NCBI RefSeq assembly: GCF_009904055.1
Contig: NZ_WYDP01000001.1
Coordinates: 496,001 to 560,000 of the forward strand
Length of the DNA: 64,000 bases
Direction of reading: 5' to 3'
From: Rubellimicrobium sp. CFH 75288
Lineage (GTDB): Bacteria > Pseudomonadota > Alphaproteobacteria > Rhodobacterales > Rhodobacteraceae
The notes beneath the pieces were generated by a model. The model searched no databases and was not told where the DNA came from. It saw nothing but the letters and a program-made list of their open reading frames with translations. Positions 52,632-63,109 of this stretch are shown piece by piece. Each line of letters starts with the position of its first letter. Position 1 is the stretch's first letter. The position numbers and the translations under genes were made by a program.

Positions 52632-52733
52632 GAGACGCCCTGCCGGAATCGCACCGGGCCGCCCGCGCGGCCGCGACCGGCCTCGGGCCCGGAACTACGC
52701 CATCGCCCTGTCTGCGGATCGGTCCGGGGGAAG

Positions 52734-52809
<76 letters not shown>

Positions 52810-52907
52810 ATCGGCGGGCTTGGGATCGTCCCCGCGCGGCGGTCTGTAGCGGGGCGGCCGGAGAAGCGCAAGGGTCTTTGCCGCTTCCCCGGCGTCCGCA
52901 GCCGGTC

Positions 52908-53228
52908 CTATTCGTCGTCCCCGGCGACGTCGCCCAGATCCTCGAAGGACACTTCCTCGTCGCCGTCGTCCTCCAGGACCTCGTCGCCCAGATCGGCATC
53001 GTCCACCGCCGCATCCTCGTCGTCGAGCAGCAGGTCGTCGTCCTCGGCCAGCTTGAGACGCTTGAGCGAGGGGTCCTCCGCATCGGCGACCATGGTCCGC
53101 GCGCGGCCGATCTCGATGTTGACCACCTGACCCGTGTAGGGGCTCACCACCGGATTGCGGTTGAGGTCATAGAATCGCTTGCCGGTCGTGGGGCACAGGC
53201 GCTTGCGGCCCCATTCCTCCTTGGGCAT
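52908..53228 (-). CDS. TIGR02300 / FYDLN-acid domain protein
   Basis: 106 residues. The N-terminal half has LCPTTGKRFYDLNRNPVVSP, and the C-terminal half is strongly acidic (runs of Asp and Glu from about residue 60). This family is typical of Alphaproteobacteria and its function is unknown; the CP and following motif may bind metal. Start at 53228 (MPKEEWG); an upstream in-frame ATG would extend it without family support. It lies just upstream of the tRNA-Ala gene. Confidence 0.88.
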   Translation of the reverse strand: MPKEEWGRKRLCPTTGKRFYDLNRNPVVSPYTGQVVNIEIGRARTMVADAEDPSLKRLKLAEDDDLLLDDEDAAVDDADLGDEVLEDDGDEEVSFEDLGDVAGDDE

Positions 53229-53305
53229 GACGGTGCATCCTCTGTTCGGGCTCTGCGGGCGGCTGCTTGCAGGGCGGTGGAACCCCCTGCCACAAGAGCC
53301 GCGCC

Positions 53306-54025
53306 GTGTCAAAGCCCCTTCCCTCCTGCCACGTCCTGCCCGGCGAGCCGCCCCTGACCGTGGCGCTCTGCCGCTCGGCCCGGGCGCGGCGCGTGTCGCT
53401 GCGGCTGGGCGCGGACGGCCGGGCCACGCTGACCCTGCCCGCCCGCGCCGCGCTGGGCCCCGCGCTTGCCTTCCTGCGGGCGCGCGAAGGCTGGCTACGC
53501 GACCACCTCGCCCGCCAGCCGCCGCCGATCCGGCCCGCGCCGGGCCTGTCCATCCCCTTCGAAGGGGGGCTGCTGCGGCTCGAGGCCGCGCCGGGACCCG
53601 TGCCGTGCCGCGCCGGGGACGTCCTCCTCGTGCCCCCCGACCCGGACAGGCTGGCGCCCCGGCTCGAGACCTGGCTGCGCGAGCAGGCGCGCACCCGCCT
53701 GCTCGCGGCCTGCGACCGCCATGCCGCGACGCTCGGCCGGCGCTGGCGGCGGCTCGTCCTGCGCGATCCCCGCTCGCGCTGGGGCTCCTGCTCGGCGGCA
53801 GGGGATCTGATGTTCTCCTGGCGTCTCGTCCTCGCGCCGCCGGCGGTCCTCGACTATGTCGCCGCCCACGAGGTGGCCCATCTGGAGCGGATGGACCATT
53901 CGCCCGCCTTCTGGGCCGTCGTCGCGCGGCTCTGCCCCGGTCATGCGGCCCCCCGCCGCTGGCTGCGGCAGCAGGGCGCCTCGCTTCACAGGCTCCGGCT
54001 CGACCCGGCCGTCTCCGGCGCCTAA
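53306..54025 (+). CDS. YgjP/DUF45-type metalloprotease
   Basis: 239 residues. The zinc signature HEVAHLERMDHSPAFW (H188, E189, H192, H198) and the upstream RSRWGSCS segment define the DUF45/SprT-like YgjP family. The probable start is GTG at 53306 (SKPLPSCHV), but a TTG at 53267 or a later start cannot be excluded. It is divergent from the FYDLN gene. Substrates of YgjP-type proteins are not known. Confidence 0.8.
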   Translation: MSKPLPSCHVLPGEPPLTVALCRSARARRVSLRLGADGRATLTLPARAALGPALAFLRAREGWLRDHLARQPPPIRPAPGLSIPFEGGLLRLEAAPGPVPCRAGDVLLVPPDPDRLAPRLETWLREQARTRLLAACDRHAATLGRRWRRLVLRDPRSRWGSCSAAGDLMFSWRLVLAPPAVLDYVAAHEVAHLERMDHSPAFWAVVARLCPGHAAPRRWLRQQGASLHRLRLDPAVSGA

Positions 54026-54034
54026 TCTGCCGCC

Positions 54035-54688
54035 ATGGACACCATCGCCCGAAGCGCGGACGGGGCGGGCGGGCGCATCCACGACCGCGTCTATCGCGCC
54101 CTGCGCACCCGCATCATGCACGGCGAGATCGCGCCCGGGACAGCGCTCACGCTGCGCGGGATCGGACGCAGCTTCGGCGTCTCCATGACCCCCGCGCGCG
54201 AGGCCGTCCAGCGTCTGGCGGCCGAGGGCGCGCTGATCCTCTCGGCCTCGGGCCGGGTGGCCACGCCGCACCTGTCCAACGAGCGGATCGAGGAACTGGC
54301 CACCCTGCGCGCCCTGATCGAACCCGAGCTCGCCGCCCGCGCCCTGCCGCGCGCCCATTGGGCGCTGCTCGACCGGCTGGAGGCCGCCAATGCGGCCATC
54401 GCCCGCATCGTCGCGGCCGGGGACGCCCCCGGCTACATCCGCCAGAACCTCGAGTTCCACCGCACCCTCTACCTGCGCGCCCAGTCGCCGGCCATGCTCG
54501 CCATGGCCGAGACGGTCTGGCTCCAGCTCGGCCCGACCATGCGCGCCCTCTACGGCCGTCTCCAACGGACCGAGCCGCCGCGCCACCACCGCCTCATCAT
54601 CGCCGCGCTGCGCGCCGGCGACGAGCCCGGCCTGCGGCTGGCCGTGCGCACGGACGTCACCCAGGGGTTGCGGATGCTCAAGGGCTGA
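54035..54688 (+). CDS. GntR-family regulator with FCD domain
   Basis: 217 residues: a winged HTH at about 10-75 (RIHDRVYRALRTRIMHGEI, SFGVSMTPAREAVQRLAAEG) and a helical FCD sensor (about 90-215) with the RALIEPELAARAL and NLEFHRTLY segments typical of the family, where Asp/His residues usually bind metal and ligand. Target unknown; it lies between an unrelated protease gene and hemP. Its start is 9 bp after the protease stop. Confidence 0.85.
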   Translation: MDTIARSADGAGGRIHDRVYRALRTRIMHGEIAPGTALTLRGIGRSFGVSMTPAREAVQRLAAEGALILSASGRVATPHLSNERIEELATLRALIEPELAARALPRAHWALLDRLEAANAAIARIVAAGDAPGYIRQNLEFHRTLYLRAQSPAMLAMAETVWLQLGPTMRALYGRLQRTEPPRHHRLIIAALRAGDEPGLRLAVRTDVTQGLRMLKG

Positions 54689-54793
54689 CGCGCAGCCCGC
54701 TTGACAAGACCAACCTTTTTTATCAACTTCGCGGCATGTTCCAGCCACCCCTCCGGGGGAAGCCCGAACCTCCCCTTGCCCCGAGGTCGAGCC

Positions 54794-54970
54794 ATGCCCG
54801 ACGGAACCCCGCTTTCTCCCGCTCCGCGCGAACCCGCCCCCTGCCCCGCGCTCCCCGAATGGCGGGCCGAGTCGCTGACCGGCCCGGACGGCCGCGCCGT
54901 GATCCGGCTGGGATCGCAGAGCTATGTCCTGCGCATCACGCGCGCGGGCAAGCTGATCCTGACCAAATGA
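54794..54970 (+). CDS. hemP: Hemin uptake protein HemP
   Basis: 58 residues ending in LGSQSYVLRITRAGKLILTK, the conserved HemP C-terminus. HemP promotes expression of haem uptake genes in alphaproteobacteria and is usually iron-regulated. The ATG at 54794 follows GAGG; the upstream frame begins in non-coding DNA. A TTGACA (54701-54706) about 90 bp upstream is a plausible -35. The stop overlaps the next gene by 4 bp (ATGA). No haem receptor gene is nearby. Confidence 0.85.
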   Translation: MPDGTPLSPAPREPAPCPALPEWRAESLTGPDGRAVIRLGSQSYVLRITRAGKLILTK

Positions 54971-55401
54971 GCGCGCGCCCCGCTCCCGGTGGCGCCGCGA
55001 TCGGCCATCTGGCCGCCCTCGCGCCCCTGCCGGGTCTCGTCGTGCGGGCCCTGCGCCGCTGGTGCGACGGCGGACCCCAGGCGCTCGCGGCCGATCTGGG
55101 CGAGGGTCCTGCCGACGGTGCTCCGGCCGCGGCTCTCGCCTTCGACGCGCTCTGCCGCCACTGCCTCGGCGCCGCCCGCAGGCCCCTCCAGCGCCACGAG
55201 GCCGCCTGCCCCTGCCTGGGCGAGGACGAGGCCGCGCTTGCGCGCCTCGTGGACCTCGCCGCCTCCGGCGCGCGCGAGGATGCGCTGATGCTGGGCTGCG
55301 TCATGGTCCGGCCCGACCAGGCGCCGGCGCTCGTCCATCTGGCCGAACAGGCCGGCCTCGCGCTCGAACGCCTTCTGCTGCAGAGGCGCCGGGTCCACTG
55401 A
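54967..55401 (+). CDS. Conserved hypothetical protein following hemP
   Basis: 144-residue, Ala/Arg-rich soluble protein with a cluster of cysteines (CRHCLG, then CPCLGEDE, about residues 60-85) that might bind metal or haem. There is no recognised domain, signal peptide or membrane segment. The ATG overlaps the hemP stop, so it is translationally coupled and probably iron-regulated with it. Function unknown. Confidence 0.65.
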   Translation: MSARPAPGGAAIGHLAALAPLPGLVVRALRRWCDGGPQALAADLGEGPADGAPAAALAFDALCRHCLGAARRPLQRHEAACPCLGEDEAALARLVDLAASGAREDALMLGCVMVRPDQAPALVHLAEQAGLALERLLLQRRRVH

Positions 55402-55475
55402 CTCCCCCTTTGCCGCGACGTCCGGCTGCGCTAAGGGCCATGCCGCGGTGCGGCATGGAAAAAGGGGCTCGGGGC

Positions 55476-57113
<1,638 letters not shown>

Positions 57114-57160
57114 GGGGCACCCTTCCCTTCCCCCCGCGCCGCCGCTAGCGTCCGGCCACC

Positions 57161-59245
57161 ATGACGGACAGCTTCAATCTCGGCGTCGATATCGGCGGCA
57201 CCTTCACCGACGTGGTGCTGGAGGGGCCCGGCCCCTCCGGCCCGCGCCTCCACTCCACCAAGGTCCTGACCACCTACGCCGCCCCCGAGGATGCGATCCT
57301 CGACGGCACGGCCCGCGTCTGCGCCGCCGCCGGCATCGCGCCCGGCCGCCTGTCCCGGATCATCCACGGCACCACGCTCGCCACCAACGCCCTCATCGAG
57401 CGGCGCGGCGCCCGCACCGCCCTCGTCACCACCGAGGGCTTCCGCGACGTGCTCGAGATGCGCACCGAATCGCGCTTCGAGCAGTACGACCTCAACCTCG
57501 TCCTGCCCGAGCCGCTGATCCCCCGCGACGCCCGCTTCACCCTGCCCGAGCGCGTGGACGCCACGGGCCGCGTCCTGCGTCCGCTCGACCCCGCGGCGGT
57601 CGAGGCGCGCCTGCCCGCCCTCGAAGGGTTCGAGAGCGTCGCGGTGGGCTTCCTCCACAGCTATCTCGACCCGTCCCACGAACGGCTCGTGCGCGACGTG
57701 CTGGCCCGCCGGCTGCCGCACCTCTCCGTCTCGCTCTCGAGCGAGGTCTCGCCCCAGATGCGGGAATACGAGCGGTTCAACACCACCTGCGCCAACGCCT
57801 ATGTGCGCCCGATGATGGAGAGCTATCTCGGCCGCCTGCGCGACCGGCTGCGCGCGCTGGGGGCCGAATGCCCCGTCTTTCTGATGCATTCGGGCGGCGG
57901 CATCGTCTCGGTCGAGACGGCCGCGCGCTTTCCCGTCCGGCTGGTGGAATCGGGCCCCGCGGGGGGCGCCATCTTCGCCGCCGACGTGGCCCGCCGCCAT
58001 GGGCTCGCGCGCGTGCTCTCCTTCGACATGGGCGGCACCACGGCCAAGATCTGCCTCGTCCGCGACGGCCAGCCCAAGACCGCCCGCGTGTTCGAGGTCG
58101 CCCGCAGCTACCGTTTCAAGAAGGGCTCGGGCATGCCCATCTCCATCCCCGTCATCGACATGGTCGAGATCGGGGCGGGCGGGGGCTCCCTCGCCCGCGT
58201 GGACGGCCTCGGCCGCATCCAGGTGGGCCCCGAGAGCGCCGGCAGCGAGCCGGGACCCGCCGCCTACGGGCGCGGCGGCACGCGCCCGGCCGTCACCGAT
58301 GCCGACCTCGTGCTCGGCCGGCTCGACCCGGCCAACTTCGCCGGCGGCACGCTCTCGCTCCACCCCGACCGTGCGACGGCCGCCCTGCGCGCCCATGTGG
58401 GCGAGCCGCTCGGGCTCGACGCCACCGGCGCCGCCTTCGGCGTCTCCGAGACCGTGGACGAGACGATGGCCAACGCCGCCCGCGTCCATGCCGTCGAGAA
58501 CGGCGAGGACCTCGCCCACTACACCATGATCGCCTTCGGCGGCGCCGCCCCCCTCCATGCCGGCCGCCTGTGCGAGAAGCTCGGCATCGACCGCCTCCTC
58601 GTGCCGCCCGGCGCGGGCGTGGGCTCGGCCATCGGCTTCCTGCGCGCGCCCTACGCCTTCGAGGCCACGCGATCGGCCTACATGCGCCTCGACGCCTTCG
58701 ACGAGAAGGAGGCCGCCGCCATCCTCGCCGACCTCGCCGAGGAGGCGTCCTCCTTCGTGCGCTCCTGCGACGCCCATGCCCCGATCGGCACCGAGACGCG
58801 CCTCTACATGCGCTACCGCGGCCAGGGCTGGGAGATCCCCGTCCCGCTCGACGGCCCCCTCGCCACCACGCCCACGGCCCGGGGGCTGCTCGCCCGCTTC
58901 ACCGAGGATTATGCTGCGCTCTTCGGCCGCGCCGTGGACGGCCTTCCGGTCGAGATCACCGTCTGGGCCGTCAACGCCGCCACGCCCGTGCCCCCGCCCC
59001 GCCCCACGCCGCCCGCGCCGCCCGGTCCGCGGCTCGAGGGGACGCCCCGCCGCCTCTGGGACCCCGTCGCCGCCGCCTGGACCGACGCGCACGAGATCCC
59101 CCGCGCCGACCTCGCCGACGGCGCCACCGCCACCGGCCCCTGCGCCGTCACCGAGGCCGAGACCACGGTGATCGTGCCCGCGGGCTTTACGGTCACGGGC
59201 CGCGCCGACGGGGTGCTCGACATCCGGCGCACGGGGCGGCCATGA
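57161..59245 (+). CDS. hyuA: Hydantoinase/oxoprolinase family protein, A subunit (second copy)
   Basis: 694 residues: DIGGTFTDVVLEG at 10-22, SFDMGGTTAKICLV near 288 and the C-terminal domain ending ETTVIVPAGFTVTGR. It is a full-length HyuA, distinct from the copy at 24712-26775. It is followed by hyuB and an amine oxidoreductase on the same strand. It may hydrolyse a different cyclic amide. The start follows a 47-bp gap after the glucosidase gene. Confidence 0.86.
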   Translation: MTDSFNLGVDIGGTFTDVVLEGPGPSGPRLHSTKVLTTYAAPEDAILDGTARVCAAAGIAPGRLSRIIHGTTLATNALIERRGARTALVTTEGFRDVLEMRTESRFEQYDLNLVLPEPLIPRDARFTLPERVDATGRVLRPLDPAAVEARLPALEGFESVAVGFLHSYLDPSHERLVRDVLARRLPHLSVSLSSEVSPQMREYERFNTTCANAYVRPMMESYLGRLRDRLRALGAECPVFLMHSGGGIVSVETAARFPVRLVESGPAGGAIFAADVARRHGLARVLSFDMGGTTAKICLVRDGQPKTARVFEVARSYRFKKGSGMPISIPVIDMVEIGAGGGSLARVDGLGRIQVGPESAGSEPGPAAYGRGGTRPAVTDADLVLGRLDPANFAGGTLSLHPDRATAALRAHVGEPLGLDATGAAFGVSETVDETMANAARVHAVENGEDLAHYTMIAFGGAAPLHAGRLCEKLGIDRLLVPPGAGVGSAIGFLRAPYAFEATRSAYMRLDAFDEKEAAAILADLAEEASSFVRSCDAHAPIGTETRLYMRYRGQGWEIPVPLDGPLATTPTARGLLARFTEDYAALFGRAVDGLPVEITVWAVNAATPVPPPRPTPPAPPGPRLEGTPRRLWDPVAAAWTDAHEIPRADLADGATATGPCAVTEAETTVIVPAGFTVTGRADGVLDIRRTGRP

Positions 59246-59253
59246 CCGGACGG

Positions 59254-59339
59254 TTAACGCCCGTTAACACTTTTTCCCCGCCCTTCCAGTGGCTTGCACG
59301 CCCGCGCAACGCGCGGTGCCCCAAGGTTTCGTTAACCAT
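59254..59339. promoter_or_regulatory. CtrA-like TTAA sites between hyuA and hyuB
   Basis: TTAA (59254-59257), six bases, TTAAC (59264-59268): one base short of the CtrA spacing. At 59332-59339 is TTAACCAT, the common CtrA half-site. They fall in the 136-bp gap before hyuB. The N6 spacing makes the first site doubtful. Confidence 0.35.
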
Positions 59340-59381
59340 TCCGCGGCATCCTTTCCGCATGACCCCAAGCCGGAGCGCCCG

Positions 59382-61010
59382 ATGAGCGTCCAGAACCAGA
59401 TCATGTGGAACCGCCTCGTCTCGATCGTCGAGGAACAGGCCCAGGCCCTCGTGCGCACCGCCTTCAGCACCTCCGTGCGCGAGGCGGGCGACCTCTCGGC
59501 CGGGATCTACGACCAGCGGGGCCGGATGCTCGCCCAGGCCGTCACCGGCACGCCCGGCCACGTCAACGCCATGGCCGAGGCCGTCAGGCACTTCATCCGC
59601 GAGATCGGGCGGGACACGATGGCGCCCGGCGACGTCTATGTGACCAACGACCCCTGGATGGGCACGGGCCATCTGCACGACATCACCGTCTGCACCCCGG
59701 TCTTTCACCGCGACGCGCTCGTGGGCTTCTTCGCCTGCACGGCGCATGTGGTGGACATGGGCGGCCGCGGCTTCGGGGCCGAGGGCGAATCGCTCTGGGA
59801 GGAGGGGTTCCAGATCCCCATCACCCGCTTCGCCGACCGCGGGGCCGTGGACCGCACCCTCGTCGCGCTCCTGCGCGCCAACGTGCGCGAGCCCGACCAG
59901 GTCGCGGGCGACCTCTACGCGCTCGCCGCCTGCAACGAGGTCGGCCTGCGCCGCCTCCGCGCCATGCTCGACGAATACGCGCTCCCCGACATCGAGGCGC
60001 TCGCGGACTTCATCGTGGACTCCTCCTACGCCGCCACGGTCCGCGCCATCGCGGCGCTCCCCCGCGCGCGCGCCTCCCACAGCATGGTGACGGACGGCTA
60101 CGCCACCCCCATCACGCTCGCCTGCACGGTCGAGACCCACCCCGACCGCATCACCTGCGACTTCGCCGGCACGTCGGGGCCGGACCCCAAGGGAATCAAC
60201 GTCCCCCTCATCTACACCCAGGCCTACGGCGCCTATGCCCTCAAGATCGCGGTGGCCCCGGAGGTGCCCAACAATGCGGGCTCCCTCGCGCCCTTCGTCG
60301 TCACCGCGCCCGAGGGGACGATCCTCAACGCCCGCCGCCCCGCCCCCGTGGCGCTGCGCCACGTCATCGGCCACCTGATCCCCGACACGGTGTTCGGCGC
60401 GCTCGACCAGATCCTCCCCGACACCGTCCCGGCCGAGGGGGCGGGCGCGCTCTGCAACTTCCAGGTGACGCTGCGTCCCCACGACGGCGGCCGCGCGACC
60501 GAGGTGCTGACCTTCAATTCGGGCGGCACCGGCGCGCGCCCCCGCCTCGACGGGCTCAACGCCACGGCCTTCCCCTCCGGCGTGATGACCATGCCGGTCG
60601 AGGCGACCGAGCATGCCGGCCCCGTGGTCGTCTGGCGCAAGGAGCTGCGCCCCGATTCGGGCGGCCCCGGCCGGTTCCGCGGCGGCCTCGGCCAATGCAT
60701 GGAGGTGGGGCCCCGCCCCGGCCATTCCATGGAGTTCCGCGCCCAGTTCGACCGCATGCGGCATCCCCCCCGCGGCCGGCACGGCGGCCGGGACGGCGCC
60801 CCCACCGTGGTCGAGCTGTCGGACGGCACCCGCTTTCCCGCTAAGGCGCGCTTTCCCGTCCCCGAGGGGCAGACGGTCCGCCTGGCCTTTCCCGGCGGCG
60901 GCGGCATGGGCCCCCCGTCCGAGCGCGACGCCCAGGCCGTCGCCCGCGACGTGCGCCTCGGCTACGTCTCCGAGGAGGCCGCGCGCCGCGACTACGGCTG
61001 GGAGGGCTGA
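59382..61010 (+). CDS. hyuB: Hydantoinase/oxoprolinase family protein, B subunit (second copy)
   Basis: 542 residues: VREAGDLSAGIYDQRGRMLA, VYVTNDPWMGTGHLHDITV and NSGGTGARPRLDG are HyuB features; it ends RRDYGWEG like the copy at 26784. The ATG at 59382 follows GGAG; longer upstream frames run through the intergenic TTAA sites. It follows hyuA with a 136-bp gap, so it may have its own promoter. Confidence 0.86.
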   Translation: MSVQNQIMWNRLVSIVEEQAQALVRTAFSTSVREAGDLSAGIYDQRGRMLAQAVTGTPGHVNAMAEAVRHFIREIGRDTMAPGDVYVTNDPWMGTGHLHDITVCTPVFHRDALVGFFACTAHVVDMGGRGFGAEGESLWEEGFQIPITRFADRGAVDRTLVALLRANVREPDQVAGDLYALAACNEVGLRRLRAMLDEYALPDIEALADFIVDSSYAATVRAIAALPRARASHSMVTDGYATPITLACTVETHPDRITCDFAGTSGPDPKGINVPLIYTQAYGAYALKIAVAPEVPNNAGSLAPFVVTAPEGTILNARRPAPVALRHVIGHLIPDTVFGALDQILPDTVPAEGAGALCNFQVTLRPHDGGRATEVLTFNSGGTGARPRLDGLNATAFPSGVMTMPVEATEHAGPVVVWRKELRPDSGGPGRFRGGLGQCMEVGPRPGHSMEFRAQFDRMRHPPRGRHGGRDGAPTVVELSDGTRFPAKARFPVPEGQTVRLAFPGGGGMGPPSERDAQAVARDVRLGYVSEEAARRDYGWEG

Positions 61011-61012
61011 GG

Positions 61013-62197
61013 ATGCCCGCCCATTCCTCCTACGACCTCGCCATCGTCGGGGGCGGCATGATCGGCTCGGCCGTCGCCTGGTGGACGGCGCGCGACCCCG
61101 CCTTCCGGGGCCGGATCCTCGTGATCGAGCGCGACCCCACCTATGCCCGCGCGGCCTCGACGCTCTCGCATTCCTGCATCCGCCAGCAGTTCGGATCGCC
61201 CGTCAACGTCCTCATCTCCCGCTTCGGGGCCGAGTTCATCCGGGACTTCCCCCGCTGGATGGACGACCCCTCCGCCCCCGTGCCGCGGCTCCAGAGCTTC
61301 GGCTATCTCTATCTCGCCGACACCGAGGACTTCGCCGCCGTGCTGCGCGACAATGCGCGGATGCAGAACGGCCTCGGCGCCGCGACGCGCATCCTCTCCC
61401 CGGCCGAGATCAGGGCGCTCTGGCCCTTCATGGAGGTGGACGACCTCGTCTGCGGCTCGCACAACCCGGTGGACGAAGGCTATTTCGACGGCGCCACCGT
61501 GTTCGACTGGTTCCGCCGCAAGGCGCGCGCGATGGGGGTCGAGTACATCCACGACGAGCTGACGGGACTCGACCTCGCGGGCGGCCGCGTCACCCATCTG
61601 CGCCTCGCCTCGGGCACGCGCGTGGCGGCCGGGACCGTGCTCAACGCCGCCGGCACCCGCAGCCCGCAGGTGGCCGCCATGGCGGGCCTGTCGCTTCCGG
61701 TCGAGCCGCGCAAGCGGCTGTCCTTCCTCTTTGCGGCCCAGCCCCTGGGGCAGGACCACCCCCTCGTCATCAACCCCAACGGGGTGTTCGCCCGCACCGA
61801 CGGCGCCTATTACCTGTCCGGCTACACGCCCGACCCCGACCCGCCCGCCGACCCCGACGACTTCGCCATGGCAGAGGACGCCTGGGAGGATCTCGTCTGG
61901 CCCACGATCGCCGCCCGCGTCCCCGCCTTCGAGCGGCTGCGCGTGATCCGCACCTGGGTCGGCCAGTACGATTACTGCACGCTCGACCAGAACGCGATCC
62001 TCGGCCCCCATCCCGAGGTGCCGAACCTGCTCACGGCCGCGGGCTTCTCCGGGCACGGCTTCCAGCAGGCTCCCGCGGTGGGGCGCGGCCTCGCCGAATG
62101 GATCGTCCACGGCGCCTGGCGCTCGCTCGACCTCTCGCCGCTCGGCTGGGACCGCGTCCTGCGCAACGCGCCCCTGCGCGAGCGCGCCATCATTTGA
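61013..62197 (+). CDS. FAD-dependent amine/glycine oxidase-like oxidoreductase
   Basis: 394 residues of the DAO family. An ADP-binding GGGMIGSAVAWWTA lies near the N-terminus, with the C-terminal FAD-contacting LLTAAGFSGHGFQQAP. HSCIRQQFGS (about 50-60) replaces the usual histidine region of sarcosine or glycine oxidases. It probably oxidises an N-methyl or secondary amine to the imine and transfers electrons to oxygen or an acceptor. It begins 2 bp after hyuB, so it may process the hydantoinase product (for example an N-methylated amino acid). Confidence 0.8.
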   Translation: MPAHSSYDLAIVGGGMIGSAVAWWTARDPAFRGRILVIERDPTYARAASTLSHSCIRQQFGSPVNVLISRFGAEFIRDFPRWMDDPSAPVPRLQSFGYLYLADTEDFAAVLRDNARMQNGLGAATRILSPAEIRALWPFMEVDDLVCGSHNPVDEGYFDGATVFDWFRRKARAMGVEYIHDELTGLDLAGGRVTHLRLASGTRVAAGTVLNAAGTRSPQVAAMAGLSLPVEPRKRLSFLFAAQPLGQDHPLVINPNGVFARTDGAYYLSGYTPDPDPPADPDDFAMAEDAWEDLVWPTIAARVPAFERLRVIRTWVGQYDYCTLDQNAILGPHPEVPNLLTAAGFSGHGFQQAPAVGRGLAEWIVHGAWRSLDLSPLGWDRVLRNAPLRERAII

Positions 62198-62210
62198 AGG
62201 AACCCCGCCC

Positions 62211-63050
62211 ATGCTCCGCAAGATCGTCCTGACCGGTGCGGCCGGTGCCCTCGGCTCCGCCCTGCGCGAGCCGCTCTCGCGCATGGCCGAGGCGCTGACC
62301 TCCGTGGATCTCGCCCCCGCCCCCTCCCCCGGCCCCGCCAACGAGAGCTGGGTCCAGGCCGACTGCGCCGAGATGGAGGCGATGGCGCCGCTGATGGAAG
62401 GCGCGGACACGGTCGTCCACTTCGCCGCCATCCCCGACGAGCGCCCCTTCGAGGAGCTCCTGCGCCCCAACTTCGTCGCCTCCTACGTGGTGTGGGAGGC
62501 CGCGCACCGCGCCGGCGCCCGCCGCGTCGTCTATGCCTCATCGGTCCATGCCGTCGGCATGTGGGAGACGAATGCCGGCATCGGCCCCGACGCGGCGCAC
62601 CGCCCCGACACGTTCTACGGCCTCTCCAAGTGCTTCTCCGAGGATCTCGCGCGGCTCTACTGGGAGAAGCGGGGCCTTGAGGCCGTCTGCCTGCGGATCT
62701 TCTCCGCCACCGAGGAGCCGGGCAATGCCCGCGCGCTCGGCACCTGGCTGTCGCGTGGCGACCTCGTGCATCTGGTCGAACGCGCGGTGGACACGCCCGT
62801 GACGGGCTTCTGCGTGGTCCACGGGATCAGCGCCAACGACCGCGCCCCCGTGTCGAACGCTCCGGCCGCCTTTCTCGGCTACCGCCCCCGCGACAACGCC
62901 GAGGACTGGGCGCCGCGGCTGCTCTCGGGCCCCCGCCCGGACCCGGCCGATCCGGCCCATTCGCGGCTGGGCGGCCCCTTCGCCGCCATCCCCCTGGGCG
63001 AGAGCGGCGTCGCCGCCATCGCCCGGCTGTCGGCACCGGACGGGGGCTGA
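62211..63050 (+). CDS. NAD(P)-dependent epimerase/dehydrogenase
   Basis: 279 residues of the extended SDR family: TGAAGALGSAL (8-18), VHFAAIPD and YGLSK (Y-x-x-x-K) with SSVHAVG upstream. Uronate dehydrogenase-like members have a similar layout, but the substrate cannot be fixed. It follows the FAD enzyme by 13 bp and precedes deoC. Confidence 0.75.
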   Translation: MLRKIVLTGAAGALGSALREPLSRMAEALTSVDLAPAPSPGPANESWVQADCAEMEAMAPLMEGADTVVHFAAIPDERPFEELLRPNFVASYVVWEAAHRAGARRVVYASSVHAVGMWETNAGIGPDAAHRPDTFYGLSKCFSEDLARLYWEKRGLEAVCLRIFSATEEPGNARALGTWLSRGDLVHLVERAVDTPVTGFCVVHGISANDRAPVSNAPAAFLGYRPRDNAEDWAPRLLSGPRPDPADPAHSRLGGPFAAIPLGESGVAAIARLSAPDGG

Positions 63051-63109
63051 GCGTGGACACCGCCCCCCCTTCCATGCGAAACCGCCCCATCCCACGGGAG
63101 GGACGCCCC

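Noticed and set aside
52657-52672. GGCCGC-CCGC-GCGGCC hairpin after the ureohydrolase gene
   Set aside because: Six-base stem without T-run in GC-rich DNA, likely to occur by chance.
53179-55401. Long plus-strand frame spanning the protease, GntR and hemP genes
   Set aside because: Overlaps three better-supported genes in other frames; only its last 144 codons, starting at 54967, look real.
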